Assembly: GCF_012927325.1 (NCBI RefSeq)
Contig: NZ_JABBGI010000028.1
Location: 1-64,000, forward strand
Origin: Chryseobacterium antibioticum
GTDB lineage: Bacteria > Bacteroidota > Bacteroidia > Flavobacteriales > Weeksellaceae
Length of the DNA: 64,000 bases
Direction: 5' to 3'
Each line of letters starts with the position of its first letter. Position 1 is the stretch's first letter. The notes under the pieces were generated by a model. The model searched no databases, was not told the origin of the DNA, and saw only the letters and a list, made by a program, of their open reading frames with translations. Shown here in pieces: positions 16,684 through 26,141 of the stretch. A program made the position numbers and the translations under genes.

Positions 16684-19101
16684 ATGCTAAATAACTGGCT
16701 TAAAATAGCTTTCATTAATTATAAAAAAAACTGGTTGTCTACAGCAATCAATTTATTCGGACTTACAGTGGGTCTTACCGGATTTATGCTGATTCTCCTG
16801 CATTGGAATGATGAAGAATCATTCGAAAAATGGAATCCAGAAAAAGATCATATCTACTATTTCCAAACCTATCATAAGAAAGAAAATTCTTACGGGAATA
16901 ATATTTCTATTCCAATGGCAAAACGTGCCAAAGAAGTCATTCCGGGAGTACAGGATTATGTTTTGTTCAACGGTTCGGGAATAGGAATTAAGATGACGAC
17001 CAAATACAAAACGGTTTATCAGCGGGAAGGGATGACATCTTCGGAGAGTTTTTTTAATTTTTTCCCCTTTAAATTGGTTTCCGGAACCTACAAAAATGCT
17101 TTGAAGGGAGAAGGGGTCATTGCGTTGTCAACAATTGCGGCTAAAAATCTTTTTGGTACAACGAATGCCGCTGGAGAAAGTGTCAAATTTGATGGCAAAA
17201 ATTACGTGGTAACTGCTGTTTATGAGTTGCCGAAAGAAAACAGCCAGATCAAGCCCGAGTTCATTATCAATCCGGTGGAACAGATGAAAAATGATGAAAA
17301 GAATTGGGGGAATTTCAATTATGGTTCCTTTTTTATGTTGAAAAAAGGAACCGATCCTGCTATTGTACAGCAAAAATTCAGAAAAGAGGTTTTCGAATAC
17401 AGAGCAAAACTTGATAAGGCTCCCTCATCAGGTATGACAACCGAACAATATTTGGATTTATATGGCCCTACCGCTAGTGTACTTACTCCGCTTGATGAAA
17501 TAAAACTTCACGCAAAAGCATCCTGGTTTGGAACTCCTGATTTTAAAACCATCATGATATTGTTTACCCTTTCTGTCTTGATCGTTGTTTTATCGGCTAT
17601 CAACTTCATTAACCTGAAAACAGCACAGGCTTCTCAGAGAGCAAAAGAAATAGGAGTAAGAAAAGCGATTGGCAGCACACGATCCAATCTTATTGTTCAG
17701 TTTTTACTGGAAACCTTTATGATTTGCATCGCTTCCTATCTGCTTTCACTGGCTTTGACAGAGCTTCTTTTACCAAGCTTCAACAAGTTTTTTGATAAGG
17801 AAATGAAGATAGATGACTGGTATATCTACTTTTATTCTTTTGCAATGGTGATTCTGGTAACATTGATCTCAGGATTGATTCCGGCCATGTATCTGTCCAA
17901 CTTCAAAGCGATAGAGACTCTGAAAGGAAATTTCGCAAGAAGCAAACATGGAATTTGGCTTAGAAACGGGATTCTTACTTTACAGCTGATTATTTCTTCA
18001 TTCTTCATTATTGGCGGACTAATCGTGAATCAGCAGGTGAAATATATGATGGACAAAGATCTTGGGTACAGTGGGAAACAGATTTTGATGATCAACTTCA
18101 GTGATTTTAATCCCAAACCCTGGCTGAAGTATGAAAGACTTAAAACAGAGATGAGCAAAATCCCAGGTGTGGCCGAAGTTTCTTATGGAGAAGTTGTTCC
18201 CGGAAGCAACAGATCCAGCAGCTCAAATGTTGATTTTATGGACAAAAGTATCCAGGCTCAACATGGATCTATGGATTACAATTACCTTCAGTTTATGAAT
18301 GTGAAGCTGAAAAAAGGGCGCTGGCTGGATTCGAATCTTTCATCAGACACCATCAATAATGTTTTGGTCAACGAAGCTTTTGTGAAAAAATTCGGATGGA
18401 AGGATGACGAGGTTTTTAAGAATCAAATCCGTCCCGGATTTGATAACAAAAAATATAATATTGTAGGGATTGTAAAAGACTTCAACATCAGAAGCTTGAG
18501 AACAGCCATAGAACCCATTGTGTTTTTTCATTACAGGGAAACAGAATGGAAAAGATTAAATGTCTATAATATTCAGCTCAAGGTAAAACCGGATGATATT
18601 GATGGCACTCTAAAAAGAGTTAAAAAATACTGGTCAGGATCAGTAGAACCGGGATATCCTTTCGACTATTTCTTTGTTGATCAGAAATTTGCCAAAACTT
18701 TTGAGAAATACAAGAAACAGCAAACCCTTTTCACCATTCTGAACGCAATGGTACTTATGGTGGCACTGTTAGGATTATTCGCATTATCTTCATTGATGAT
18801 CGAACAGAAACTGAAAGATGTGGCGATTAAAAAAACCTTGGGAGCTTCAGACGGAATTTTAATCATGGGGCTGACCAGACAATTTCTTTGGATTACATTT
18901 ACTGCTGTTCTTATCAGCATTCCGATCAGTTATTATGTGATGAACGAATGGCTGAAAGATTTCGCTTACCGAATTGATATGCCTGTTTTGCCATTCATTA
19001 TAAGTCTTCTTACCCTACTTGTGTTAACATTCGTGGTCGTGAGTATTAAAGCGTATAAAGCGACAAAAGTAAGTCTTGTAAAGTATCTTAAATATGAATG
19101 A
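16684..19101 (+). CDS. FtsX/MacB-type ABC permease
   Basis: I place the start at the ATG at 16684 (805 residues, MLNNWLKIAF), where family members begin; the in-frame extension to 16621 has no homologous look. There are two repeats of a MacB-type periplasmic domain followed by FtsX membrane helices: helix at about 25-42, periplasmic part, a helix group from about 300 with the KEIGVRKAIG motif, a second periplasmic part, and a C-terminal group with the matching KDVAIKKTLG motif. This double layout is typical of Bacteroidota fused permeases. The substrate is unknown (antibiotic, peptide or lipid-like). Confidence 0.88.
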   Translation: MLNNWLKIAFINYKKNWLSTAINLFGLTVGLTGFMLILLHWNDEESFEKWNPEKDHIYYFQTYHKKENSYGNNISIPMAKRAKEVIPGVQDYVLFNGSGIGIKMTTKYKTVYQREGMTSSESFFNFFPFKLVSGTYKNALKGEGVIALSTIAAKNLFGTTNAAGESVKFDGKNYVVTAVYELPKENSQIKPEFIINPVEQMKNDEKNWGNFNYGSFFMLKKGTDPAIVQQKFRKEVFEYRAKLDKAPSSGMTTEQYLDLYGPTASVLTPLDEIKLHAKASWFGTPDFKTIMILFTLSVLIVVLSAINFINLKTAQASQRAKEIGVRKAIGSTRSNLIVQFLLETFMICIASYLLSLALTELLLPSFNKFFDKEMKIDDWYIYFYSFAMVILVTLISGLIPAMYLSNFKAIETLKGNFARSKHGIWLRNGILTLQLIISSFFIIGGLIVNQQVKYMMDKDLGYSGKQILMINFSDFNPKPWLKYERLKTEMSKIPGVAEVSYGEVVPGSNRSSSSNVDFMDKSIQAQHGSMDYNYLQFMNVKLKKGRWLDSNLSSDTINNVLVNEAFVKKFGWKDDEVFKNQIRPGFDNKKYNIVGIVKDFNIRSLRTAIEPIVFFHYRETEWKRLNVYNIQLKVKPDDIDGTLKRVKKYWSGSVEPGYPFDYFFVDQKFAKTFEKYKKQQTLFTILNAMVLMVALLGLFALSSLMIEQKLKDVAIKKTLGASDGILIMGLTRQFLWITFTAVLISIPISYYVMNEWLKDFAYRIDMPVLPFIISLLTLLVLTFVVVSIKAYKATKVSLVKYLKYE

Positions 19102-19154
19102 TTTTCATTCTAAGTACTTATTTTCTTTAAAATATATTTAAATTCATCTTGTAC

Positions 19155-20453
19155 ATGAAAAATCTTATTTTCATATTTTTTGTGGGGTTATTTCCTGCGC
19201 AGCAATCCTGGAATCTTCAGCAGTGTCTGGACTATGCTGCTGCCCATCATCCGCTTGTAAAACAGGCAACGGTAAACATCAGGAAAAATGATCACCAGAT
19301 TGCAGCCTCAAAAGGAATGCTATTACCTTCTGTAGAGGCCGGAATTAATCATAGCTATAGTTTCGGATCATCGATTAATCAATCCAACAATCAGAGAGAA
19401 GTACTCAATACACAATATGACCAGTTTATAGCGCAGGCCAATATCGAGCTTTTTAACTGGCGGAATTATGTGAATATTTCCCTGTCGAAACTCAACAAAG
19501 AAACCAGTACCTACAAACTAAAAAAGGCTCAGAATGAAGTGAAACTGAATGTAATTCAAACCTTTTTTATCTATCAAAACAGTAAAAGCTGGCTTGATGT
19601 TCTGGAAACTCAGATTTCAGGGATAGAAGAGCAAATTAAGCGAACAGAAAAAGAGGTGGAAATAGGAAGCCGGTCAAAAAGTGATATTTATGACATCAAA
19701 GCCAATTTAGGAACCCTGCAGGAACAGTGGGTGACTGCGAAAAATCAACGAGACCTAGCGAAAATTAATCTTCTTAACGCTTTAGTTCTCACTCAGGATT
19801 CTGTAGATTTTGTAATGAACAATGAAGAGACTTTACCAGACGAAGATTTTGATCAGTCTGATTTTACCAAAAGATTGTTGGAAATCAATCCGGCCTATCA
19901 GGCTGTCGTTGCAGAAATCAAAGCTCAGGAAAAGAGTGTAAATCTTGCAGGTTCAGCGTATCTGCCTACCCTTAATGGAAGCTACAGCTGGTCTACTTTT
20001 TATAATAAATTTTTAAATAAAGACAATGTTTCTACCGTAAGCTTTTCAGACCAGTTTACTCAAAATAAAAACCAGTCCCTGTCTTTTGGACTTAATATTC
20101 CTGTTTTTAATAAGTTTCAGGTAAAAAACAATGTGGAAATTGCAAAGCTGAATGTGATTAATTCCAATTATGATAAAGAACTGATTGTTAATAATCTTAC
20201 CCAAAGCATCAATTCCATAAAAGCCCAGTTTTTAAATGCTCAGGAGAAGTACAGCCTTTTGGAATCTAATTTTGAAAATCAGAAACTGTCTTTTCAGAAA
20301 TCAGAGGAAAAATACAAAGAAGGCCTGATGGATGCGTATACTTTCTTTGTCGTGAGAAACAATTGGCTTCAGGCGAATTATAATCTGATCAGCAGTAAAA
20401 ATGACGTTATTCAGCAGACTGAATTATTGAAAGTCCTGAAATCCGGATTGTAA
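19155..20453 (+). CDS. TolC-family outer membrane efflux protein
   Basis: The product has 432 residues from the ATG at 19155; a longer reading from TTG at 19149 adds only two residues. It has a signal peptide ending near FPAQQ, then the typical TolC opening WNLQQCLDYAAAHHPLVKQA. Long amphipathic helices and two OEP repeats follow (second near EINPAYQAVVAEI). It forms the outer-membrane duct of the MacAB-like exporter encoded directly upstream and closes the operon, 53 bp after the permease gene. Confidence 0.9.
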   Translation: MKNLIFIFFVGLFPAQQSWNLQQCLDYAAAHHPLVKQATVNIRKNDHQIAASKGMLLPSVEAGINHSYSFGSSINQSNNQREVLNTQYDQFIAQANIELFNWRNYVNISLSKLNKETSTYKLKKAQNEVKLNVIQTFFIYQNSKSWLDVLETQISGIEEQIKRTEKEVEIGSRSKSDIYDIKANLGTLQEQWVTAKNQRDLAKINLLNALVLTQDSVDFVMNNEETLPDEDFDQSDFTKRLLEINPAYQAVVAEIKAQEKSVNLAGSAYLPTLNGSYSWSTFYNKFLNKDNVSTVSFSDQFTQNKNQSLSFGLNIPVFNKFQVKNNVEIAKLNVINSNYDKELIVNNLTQSINSIKAQFLNAQEKYSLLESNFENQKLSFQKSEEKYKEGLMDAYTFFVVRNNWLQANYNLISSKNDVIQQTELLKVLKSGL

Positions 20454-20547
20454 AAATGTTTGGGACTGATGGGTTTTGAAAAAGTGAAATACATAAAAAA
20501 ACTACGGCTGATTCAGGGTTTTCGAAATAAATACATAATTTCGCAGC

Positions 20548-21072
20548 ATGAGAATAGTTCTATATGCATTGTTATGCTTTCCTCTTTCATTTTTCTCACA
20601 GACGAAGGCAAAAGTAGTTGGGATTTCAGACGGAGACACTATCACGGTTTTATTAGACGGAAATGTACAGAAGAAACTTCGCCTGGCAGAAGTAGATTGT
20701 CCGGAAAAGAGACAGCCGTTTGGTAAAAATGCCAAACAGTTTACATCAGACCAGGTTTTTGCAAGAAAAATCATATTCACAGAGACTAATAAGGATCGCT
20801 ACGGACGTTCGGTAGCCAAAGTATATTACGATAACGGAAAGTATCTTTCAGCGGAGATTATAAAAGCCGGATACGGATGGTGGTATTATTCTTATTCTAA
20901 AGATGCTGATTTAGGGAAAATGCAGGAAACTGCAAAAATCAAAAAATTGGGACTATGGCAGGATAAAAAAGCTATTTCCCCTTGGGATTTCCGCAAAGAA
21001 CAGCGTGAAAATGCTAAAAAGAAAAGACTTCAAAAACAAATGGAGCAGCTTGCAGAAAGAGAACAAAGATAA
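20548..21072 (+). CDS. Secreted thermonuclease-family (SNase-like) protein
   Basis: The 174-residue product has a signal peptide (MRIVLYALLCFPLSFFSQ). The SNase fold is recognisable: VVGISDGDTITV with the Ca-binding Asp, LRLAEVDCPEKRQPFG with the catalytic Arg and Glu region, and RYGRSVAKVYY with the second Arg. The tail is Lys/Gln/Glu-rich. Probably a periplasmic or secreted nuclease. A TAATTTCG box lies just upstream of the ATG, close to the Bacteroidota -7 consensus, so the leader would be very short. Confidence 0.88.
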   Translation: MRIVLYALLCFPLSFFSQTKAKVVGISDGDTITVLLDGNVQKKLRLAEVDCPEKRQPFGKNAKQFTSDQVFARKIIFTETNKDRYGRSVAKVYYDNGKYLSAEIIKAGYGWWYYSYSKDADLGKMQETAKIKKLGLWQDKKAISPWDFRKEQRENAKKKRLQKQMEQLAEREQR

Positions 21073-21157
21073 CATGAACATTGGTGAGGAATTATTTTAA
21101 GTTAGCCCTTTCATCCGAATGTTTTTAGTCTTAGAAATGACATCACAACATAAAACA

Positions 21158-21186
21158 GGAACCGCTGCAAAAAAAGCAGCGGTTCC
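21158..21186 (-). terminator. Strong hairpin, probable terminator of the 138-residue gene
   Basis: A perfect 11-bp stem (GGAACCGCTGC / GCAGCGGTTCC) with an A7 loop. It lies 23 bp past the stop of the minus-strand gene at 21209. The minus-strand tail TGTTTTATG is only moderately T-rich. Confidence 0.65.
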
Positions 21187-21208
21187 CTTATAATAAACAT
21201 ATAATAAA

Positions 21209-21625
21209 CTAAGATTCTGTCTTGAGCAGTCCAAAATTAGACGTTGCAGGCTCCTTTCCGAAAAGGCAGGAGAAGATATTTTGAAATTCGTGAATATACT
21301 TACATCTGATAGAGTTTCCATAAATTTTCAGGCCCTCCAGTATTTTCTTTGAACTTAGGTCAATATCATATTTGATAAATATTTCAGGTCTTTCATAACG
21401 GATTCTCTGCTCAGAAGTGTACGTTCGTAAAAATCCAAATTTCTCAAGCCATTCCTCCGTGATCTGGATAGGTCTGATAGAATCGGCCGGAACTGAAATA
21501 CTATGGAAATCATTTTCAATTTTCACGAAATAATCTTGGTTGGCTCCGTGAAATATTTCAGTGATCGTGTAAGTCTGTTTTTTGTATTCAACTAAGTTTT
21601 TAATTTTAAGATCTGCTGCGTTCAT
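21209..21625 (-). CDS. Hypothetical protein
   Basis: The product has 138 residues, no signal peptide and no membrane segment. The middle contains IRPIQITEEWLEKFGF and the C-terminal half CKYIHEFQNIFSCLFGKEP, a pattern I associate with short hypothetical proteins common in Flavobacteriia, often near phage or conjugative genes, where the last motif reads like HQLQNLYFALTGEE. No mobile genes are seen nearby. Function unknown. ATG start; strong hairpin after the stop. Confidence 0.65.
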   Translation of the reverse strand: MNAADLKIKNLVEYKKQTYTITEIFHGANQDYFVKIENDFHSISVPADSIRPIQITEEWLEKFGFLRTYTSEQRIRYERPEIFIKYDIDLSSKKILEGLKIYGNSIRCKYIHEFQNIFSCLFGKEPATSNFGLLKTES

Positions 21626-21790
21626 AATATTGTGAGTTTAGAAAGGTGTGTGTTGTATTTATACTTGCAAATATTATGCCCTGCATTATAGTGAACGTCC
21701 TGTGTTTTTGAATGTTATATTAATTTTTTCTATTCATAATTAATTATGTGTTAAAATAATATGCTTTTTTCTTAAAATTGGGATAAAATA

Positions 21791-21825
21791 GAAAATATAA
21801 TGTGGTACCTGTGTGGTATATTTTC
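21791..21825 (-). terminator. Possible terminator of the decayed MFS gene
   Basis: A perfect 9-bp inverted repeat, GAAAATATA / TATATTTTC, with a 17-nt loop lies 5 bp past the stop at 21830. The stem is AT-rich, so stability is low. Confidence 0.3.
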
Positions 21826-21829
21826 TTCG

Positions 21830-23000
21830 TTAAAGAACTTTAATGTCTTTATTTCTTGCAGCAAGCAGGAATGAAATACCTATGGAAAATAAGAGTGCTG
21901 TTATAAAAATATTCCACGAGAACGCATGAAGAATATAGCCTGTACCACTTCCAAGAATACTGGATCCGAAATAATAAAAAAGCCAATAAATAGAAGTCGC
22001 CGAGGATTTTCCGTGTTTCGCATGAAGCGCAATCATCTGGCTGGCCATTGTATGAGCGGCAAAAAAAGCCAGCGTAAAGATTCCCAGACCGAAAATAATC
22101 ATATAAATATTCTCTGAGAACAATAGGGCAGCACCGGAAAGCATAAAAAGCACAGAACCCTTCAGAATAAGATTACGGCTGAATCTCTTGGATAATCTGC
22201 TCGTGATCACCGTACCGAATACCCCGAAAATATACATTAGAAATATAAAAGCGATGACAAAATGGCTTAAGGAAAAAGGCGGGTCTTCAAGTCTGAAAGT
22301 GAGGTAATTGTATACACTGACGAAAGTACCCATCAGAAAGAAGGGCTGCAATACAATATAAACGCATCATATAGGGATCTGTAAAGAAACGCCTCATCTG
22401 TTTTAACTTGAGAGAATAATCTGTTTTCTGCGGATTAAAGAACTTTGATTTCGGGAATAGCTTCCAGAAAACAAGACCTAATATCAGACTTTCTATTCCA
22501 ATGATGAGAACTGCATTTCGCCATCCGAATTCTCCCGCTCATTCCTCCGATCGTATTGCCACTGAGATACATGTTGATGGCAAGAGCAACCACAGAAATA
22601 TGTACTTCCTCCGTAAGATAAGCAAGTGCCACGGCAGAAACTCTGGATACTACAAACCTTTTAAAAATCCCGTTGCGATAAGCAGGCTTAGACTGGGCAT
22701 CCATGCTGAAATAATGGTAAGCAACGCGGATGAAATCAGTGAAAAGGTCATGAGACTCTTTCTTGAATAGCTGTCTGCTTTAAAAGCAAAAAACAGTAAG
22801 CCGGCTGCCATGCCAATAGTAGAAGAGGATACCAGCAGAGAACTGTCTCCTGCCGTTGTTTTGAAATATTCTGCCACTGTGGGAAGCATCGGCTGAAAAA
22901 GATAAAGCTGTGCAAAAACAGAAAGTCCCGAAAAGAAAATACAAAATTTTATAGAGCGGAACCTCTGGCTTCCTTTTTCCGCTTTTTCAGATAGATCCAT
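21830..23000 (-). pseudogene. MFS transporter pseudogene (YnfM-like), several frameshifts
   Basis: Read from ATG at 23000, the first 116 codons give a normal MFS start (FLFQPMLPTVAEYF region, ending IATGFLKGL). A frameshift follows near 22650; the next frame gives SAVALAYLTEEV and GNTIGGMSGR. Near 22530 about eight codons appear deleted and the frame shifts again (FGWRNAVLIIGIESLILG). A third shift near 22350 leads into the last 173 codons, which run normally to the C-terminal helices. At least three frameshifts plus a deletion make a sequencing artefact unlikely. The ancestral protein was a 12-helix drug or metabolite efflux pump. Confidence 0.8.
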
Positions 23001-23116
23001 GATTTTTTACGATTAAAAACACCGGGGTTTTTATAGAAATTAAGGTCCCGTAAAGTTCACGATATTTTTTCAATCCTGAAAATACTTTATTCGATAAGAT
23101 TTATTGGCAAAACCAA

Positions 23117-24079
23117 TCATTGAGACATTTTGCTGATATATTCCGAAGGGGTAATTCCTTCGATCTGCTTAAAGACCCGGTTGAATGTAGACTGATTGGA
23201 AAATCCAGCTTCCGTATAAATGTACATTAAAGTAATTCTCTCGAGGTCATTTTCATCAAGAAGCTTTTTTACACAGTTGATTCTGTATAGATTAAGGTAG
23301 TTATTAAAATTGGGGTAGCCTTTCCATCTGATTGATTTTGAAATATAGCCACTGTTGATATTCATTTCTGCAGATAATCTGGAAATATTAAAATTGACAT
23401 CCTTATACAGATGTTTCTCCCTCATGATATTTTCAATTTTTTCAAACAGTTCCTCTGAGAAGGGATTATTTTCTATAGAAGGTGGCGTGGCTTTAGTTTC
23501 CACTTGTGACTTTTCCTCAATTTCGTTGTAGATTTCCACCCTCCTGATTTTGTCTTTAAAATAGAGCAGGAGCGATATGACTGCTACATTGGCAATGACC
23601 AGAAAGATATCGGTCATTTTTACATCCTCCGGACTATGTTTTGGAAAATTAAAGTCGAAATTTTTATTGATCAGATAGCCTATAACAATATTCAAAATAA
23701 TAAATATGATGTAAATAAGGACATATTTTCTTGAGAAAAAAACATAGGCGGCCAGTGGAATTGGCATTAGCCATACGAAACTAGCTACAGAGTTGTTCCA
23801 GAAAGCCAGCATAATATAAAAATTATAAAAGGAAGCCAGGATCATAAATGAGTGAACCAGAGTATTCACCGAATAGTTTTTCCGGACAATAATGTAGGTA
23901 TACGTCATGAAAAACAACCCACCGTAAAGATACCATGACATGCTTTTATCAGGGATAATAAAAGTAAAGATAAGAGCAAATACAAAAAGAGTGATTGACA
24001 TCAGAATAATATAATAGTGGATCAATTGTCTTTTGTAATGTTCTATTCTTTCAGTTTTTATGTTTTTTGCGGCTGTCAT
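23117..24079 (-). CDS. Membrane-bound AraC-family transcriptional regulator
   Basis: The 320-residue product has six or so membrane helices in its first 180 residues and a cytoplasmic AraC-type DNA-binding domain at the C-terminus (about 215-320), with two HTHs: ISRLSAEMNINSGYIS and the signature MYIYTEAGFSNQSTFNRVFK before GITPSEY. Membrane-anchored AraC proteins of this layout are common in Bacteroidota; ligand and targets are unknown. The neighbouring decayed MFS gene, 116 bp downstream on the same strand, may once have been a target. Confidence 0.85.
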   Translation of the reverse strand: MTAAKNIKTERIEHYKRQLIHYYIILMSITLFVFALIFTFIIPDKSMSWYLYGGLFFMTYTYIIVRKNYSVNTLVHSFMILASFYNFYIMLAFWNNSVASFVWLMPIPLAAYVFFSRKYVLIYIIFIILNIVIGYLINKNFDFNFPKHSPEDVKMTDIFLVIANVAVISLLLYFKDKIRRVEIYNEIEEKSQVETKATPPSIENNPFSEELFEKIENIMREKHLYKDVNFNISRLSAEMNINSGYISKSIRWKGYPNFNNYLNLYRINCVKKLLDENDLERITLMYIYTEAGFSNQSTFNRVFKQIEGITPSEYISKMSQ

Positions 24080-24543
24080 TTGTGTTTCGAGAATAATGAG
24101 ATTGGTTTCAATACCTATACGAGCGGTTGAACATTGAAAATAAATATATTAAGCTATTGTCTTTTGTGTTATGTTTTTTGGTAAATGTTCCCGTTTTCAT
24201 TGTTTATTTATAAAGTTGATAGGTCATTACATATGCATTTACCTTCAGATTCACTAAAAAATCAATAACCATTGTGTTGAAGTACGATTTAAACAATGTT
24301 CCGACCGCATTTTACCATATAAATAAAACACAAATATAACTAAAAATGGGGAAAATGAATGATCTCTTTGGAGTTGGTAAAAACAGACGATCATCCTAAC
24401 AGTATAAAAATAGGGGTAGGATGCTCGAAGCAGGCTGCTCAGATCAGGAGCTTATTGTGTACCGGGGGCCGGATGTTGAAATACAATATCCGGCCTCAAT
24501 TTTTAAAAACATAAAAATGATATTGACAGGCTTTCAAAAAGCA
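24080..24543. other. 464-bp intergenic region with an orphan hairpin
   Basis: No convincing gene. A strong hairpin lies at about 24470-24498 (GGCCGGAT-G-TTG paired with CAA-T-ATCCGGCC, loop AAATA), followed on the plus strand by TCAATTTTT. That polarity suits a plus-strand transcript, yet both flanking genes are on the minus strand. A 17-codon ORF at 24346-24399 (MGKMNDLFGVGKNRRSS) lies before it on the plus strand; I do not claim it is translated. Confidence 0.4.
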
Positions 24544-25155
24544 CTAGTGCATCATTTCATGCACTTTAATAAGTTCTGCGATATTAGAGACATTGAGCTT
24601 TTTAAAGATCCTTTTTTTATAGGTACTTACGGTAGACATCTGGATATCCAGTTTATTACCGATTTCAAGATTTCCGGTACCGTTGGCCAGCAGCTTAAAA
24701 ATCTCATATTCCCGGGTCGAGAGCTTTTCAGCAGGATTACTTTTTTTATTCTGGATGATAAGCCCGATCAGCTCACCCGGATAATAGTAGCCTTTCTCTA
24801 AGACAGATCTTACGGCTTCTTTGATTTCTTCCTCACTGCTCTGTTTATTCAGATAACCTTCTGCGCCTTCCCTGATATACTGTATGGCTACTTCCTTATC
24901 ATATCTTGAAAATACAAGGATCTTCAGACCTTCCTGAATTTTCTTAAGCTCAGGAATCATTTTCTTATACTTTGTTCCCGGCATATCAATATCTAGGAGA
25001 ATAAGGTCATACTGATGGGCGGTCACATGGTTTTTTACCTGATCATAATTCTCTGCAAAATCTATTTTAATTTGTGGATGGATAGATTCTAACACTAAAG
25101 CAGTGCCTGCTCTTACTACATAGTGGTCATCAGCGACTAAGATTCTTTCATTCAT
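24544..25155 (-). CDS. LuxR/NarL-type response regulator
   Basis: The 203-residue product has a receiver domain (MNERILVADDHYVVRAG start, phospho-Asp in LILLDIDMPG, Lys in YLNKQS) and a C-terminal GerE HTH (LSTREYEIFKLLANGTGNLEIG). Closely similar in layout to the regulator at 9761. Its start overlaps the stop of the upstream gene by 4 bp (ATGA), so the two are co-translated, yet that neighbour is not a histidine kinase: the regulator appears orphan within the window. Confidence 0.9.
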   Translation of the reverse strand: MNERILVADDHYVVRAGTALVLESIHPQIKIDFAENYDQVKNHVTAHQYDLILLDIDMPGTKYKKMIPELKKIQEGLKILVFSRYDKEVAIQYIREGAEGYLNKQSSEEEIKEAVRSVLEKGYYYPGELIGLIIQNKKSNPAEKLSTREYEIFKLLANGTGNLEIGNKLDIQMSTVSTYKKRIFKKLNVSNIAELIKVHEMMH

Positions 25156-25691
25156 ATAAAGTGGGCTCTAATAAGAGTTTTTTCTACGATACTTACTTTG
25201 GTAAAATTGGAGCTGAAATGAACTTTGACAGATAGAAAATCATATACAGCATTCAAGCTTTTCCTTTTAAAATCAGGATTTTCAAGCTTTGGATTGTTTA
25301 ATAGACTGCTGTTGTTATTTATCTGGTCAGTGTAGATTTTCGCTCCCGTATCGGTGGTTATTATAGTTAGTTTTTTTATTATTTTCGATGATATCAAGTG
25401 GGACACTCCATCAAATATCTTTTGTGCAGAACTTTTCAGGATATGACAGGCGCAACCGGATAAAATACTTAGATTAATCATGTAAAAAGCTCCGCTTTTG
25501 GAGTCGTTAATTATTGCTGTAATTCTTTCTTTGTACATTTCCTCAGAGGTCCAGGTAAAGTCATAGCAATGCTTGACAATAGGCTCTGCTCGTTGCATAA
25601 GGTTGTTGTCAATAAATGAGCACGTGGAAGTATGACGTTGTCTGTAAATGTTCGAAAACAAAATTACAAAAAACAATGTCCAGGCTTTCAT
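25152..25691 (-). CDS. Hypothetical protein coupled to a response regulator
   Basis: This 179-residue product begins with a hydrophobic stretch (MKAWTLFFVILFSNIY), probably a signal peptide or anchor. It has no HisKA, ATPase or other domain I recognise. The middle contains SILSGCACHIL and an LTIITTDTGAKIYTD segment; the latter resembles the start of a kinase-like or sensor beta hairpin, but this is weak. The ATGA overlap with the response-regulator gene suggests a shared role, possibly as sensor or accessory. It could be the broken remainder of a larger sensor gene. Confidence 0.5.
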   Translation of the reverse strand: MKAWTLFFVILFSNIYRQRHTSTCSFIDNNLMQRAEPIVKHCYDFTWTSEEMYKERITAIINDSKSGAFYMINLSILSGCACHILKSSAQKIFDGVSHLISSKIIKKLTIITTDTGAKIYTDQINNNSSLLNNPKLENPDFKRKSLNAVYDFLSVKVHFSSNFTKVSIVEKTLIRAHFI

Positions 25692-26073
25692 ATAGGCATA
25701 AATGATCTATGCTTTCCGTTTGATTATTCCGGAAATTTATTAATAATAGTCATTGTACAAGCCGAAGTTTTTATAAGTGTTGGGAATAACTGAATACATT
25801 TCTTTTTCATTAATAGTTGCGTTTTGTGTATTGTCATTAAGTGGATTGATTCTGAGCTGTAAAATTAGTGATTTTATGCACATAAATTATCATAGTGAGA
25901 GATATTTGATCTGAATTTTATCCAATGAAACAATAGAAATTGATGAAAATTTTTCCAGGAAAATTTTATAAACGATGAAATTTTAGAAAAATTCAAAAAG
26001 CTCAGATATAGAACGACTGACTGATTCTCTTATTTAAGTTCGGAATTTCCACAGAACCCTCACATCATCAAAC
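25692..26073. other. AT-rich intergenic region, nothing recognised
   Basis: The gap to the next gene (25692-26141) is AT-rich. Apart from the terminator at its right end I see no ORF, repeat or structured element that I would defend. Confidence 0.5.
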
Positions 26074-26100
26074 AAAAAAACCTCCCCAAAAAGAGGGAGG
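26074..26100 (-). terminator. Terminator of the DUF1349-like gene
   Basis: On the minus strand CCTCCC and GGGAGG pair around an 8-nt loop and are followed by seven T. It lies about 40 bp past the stop at 26142. Confidence 0.8.
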
Positions 26101-26141
26101 TGAATAAAAATTGACTATATATTGAATTAAAAACTCAATCG

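Noticed and set aside
20460..20726. 88-codon ORF overlapping the nuclease gene
   Set aside because: It runs out of frame through the clear SNase coding sequence.
24421..24801. 126-codon plus-strand ORF over the end of a response-regulator gene
   Set aside because: It is mostly antisense to the well-supported regulator; only the hairpin upstream of it is of interest.
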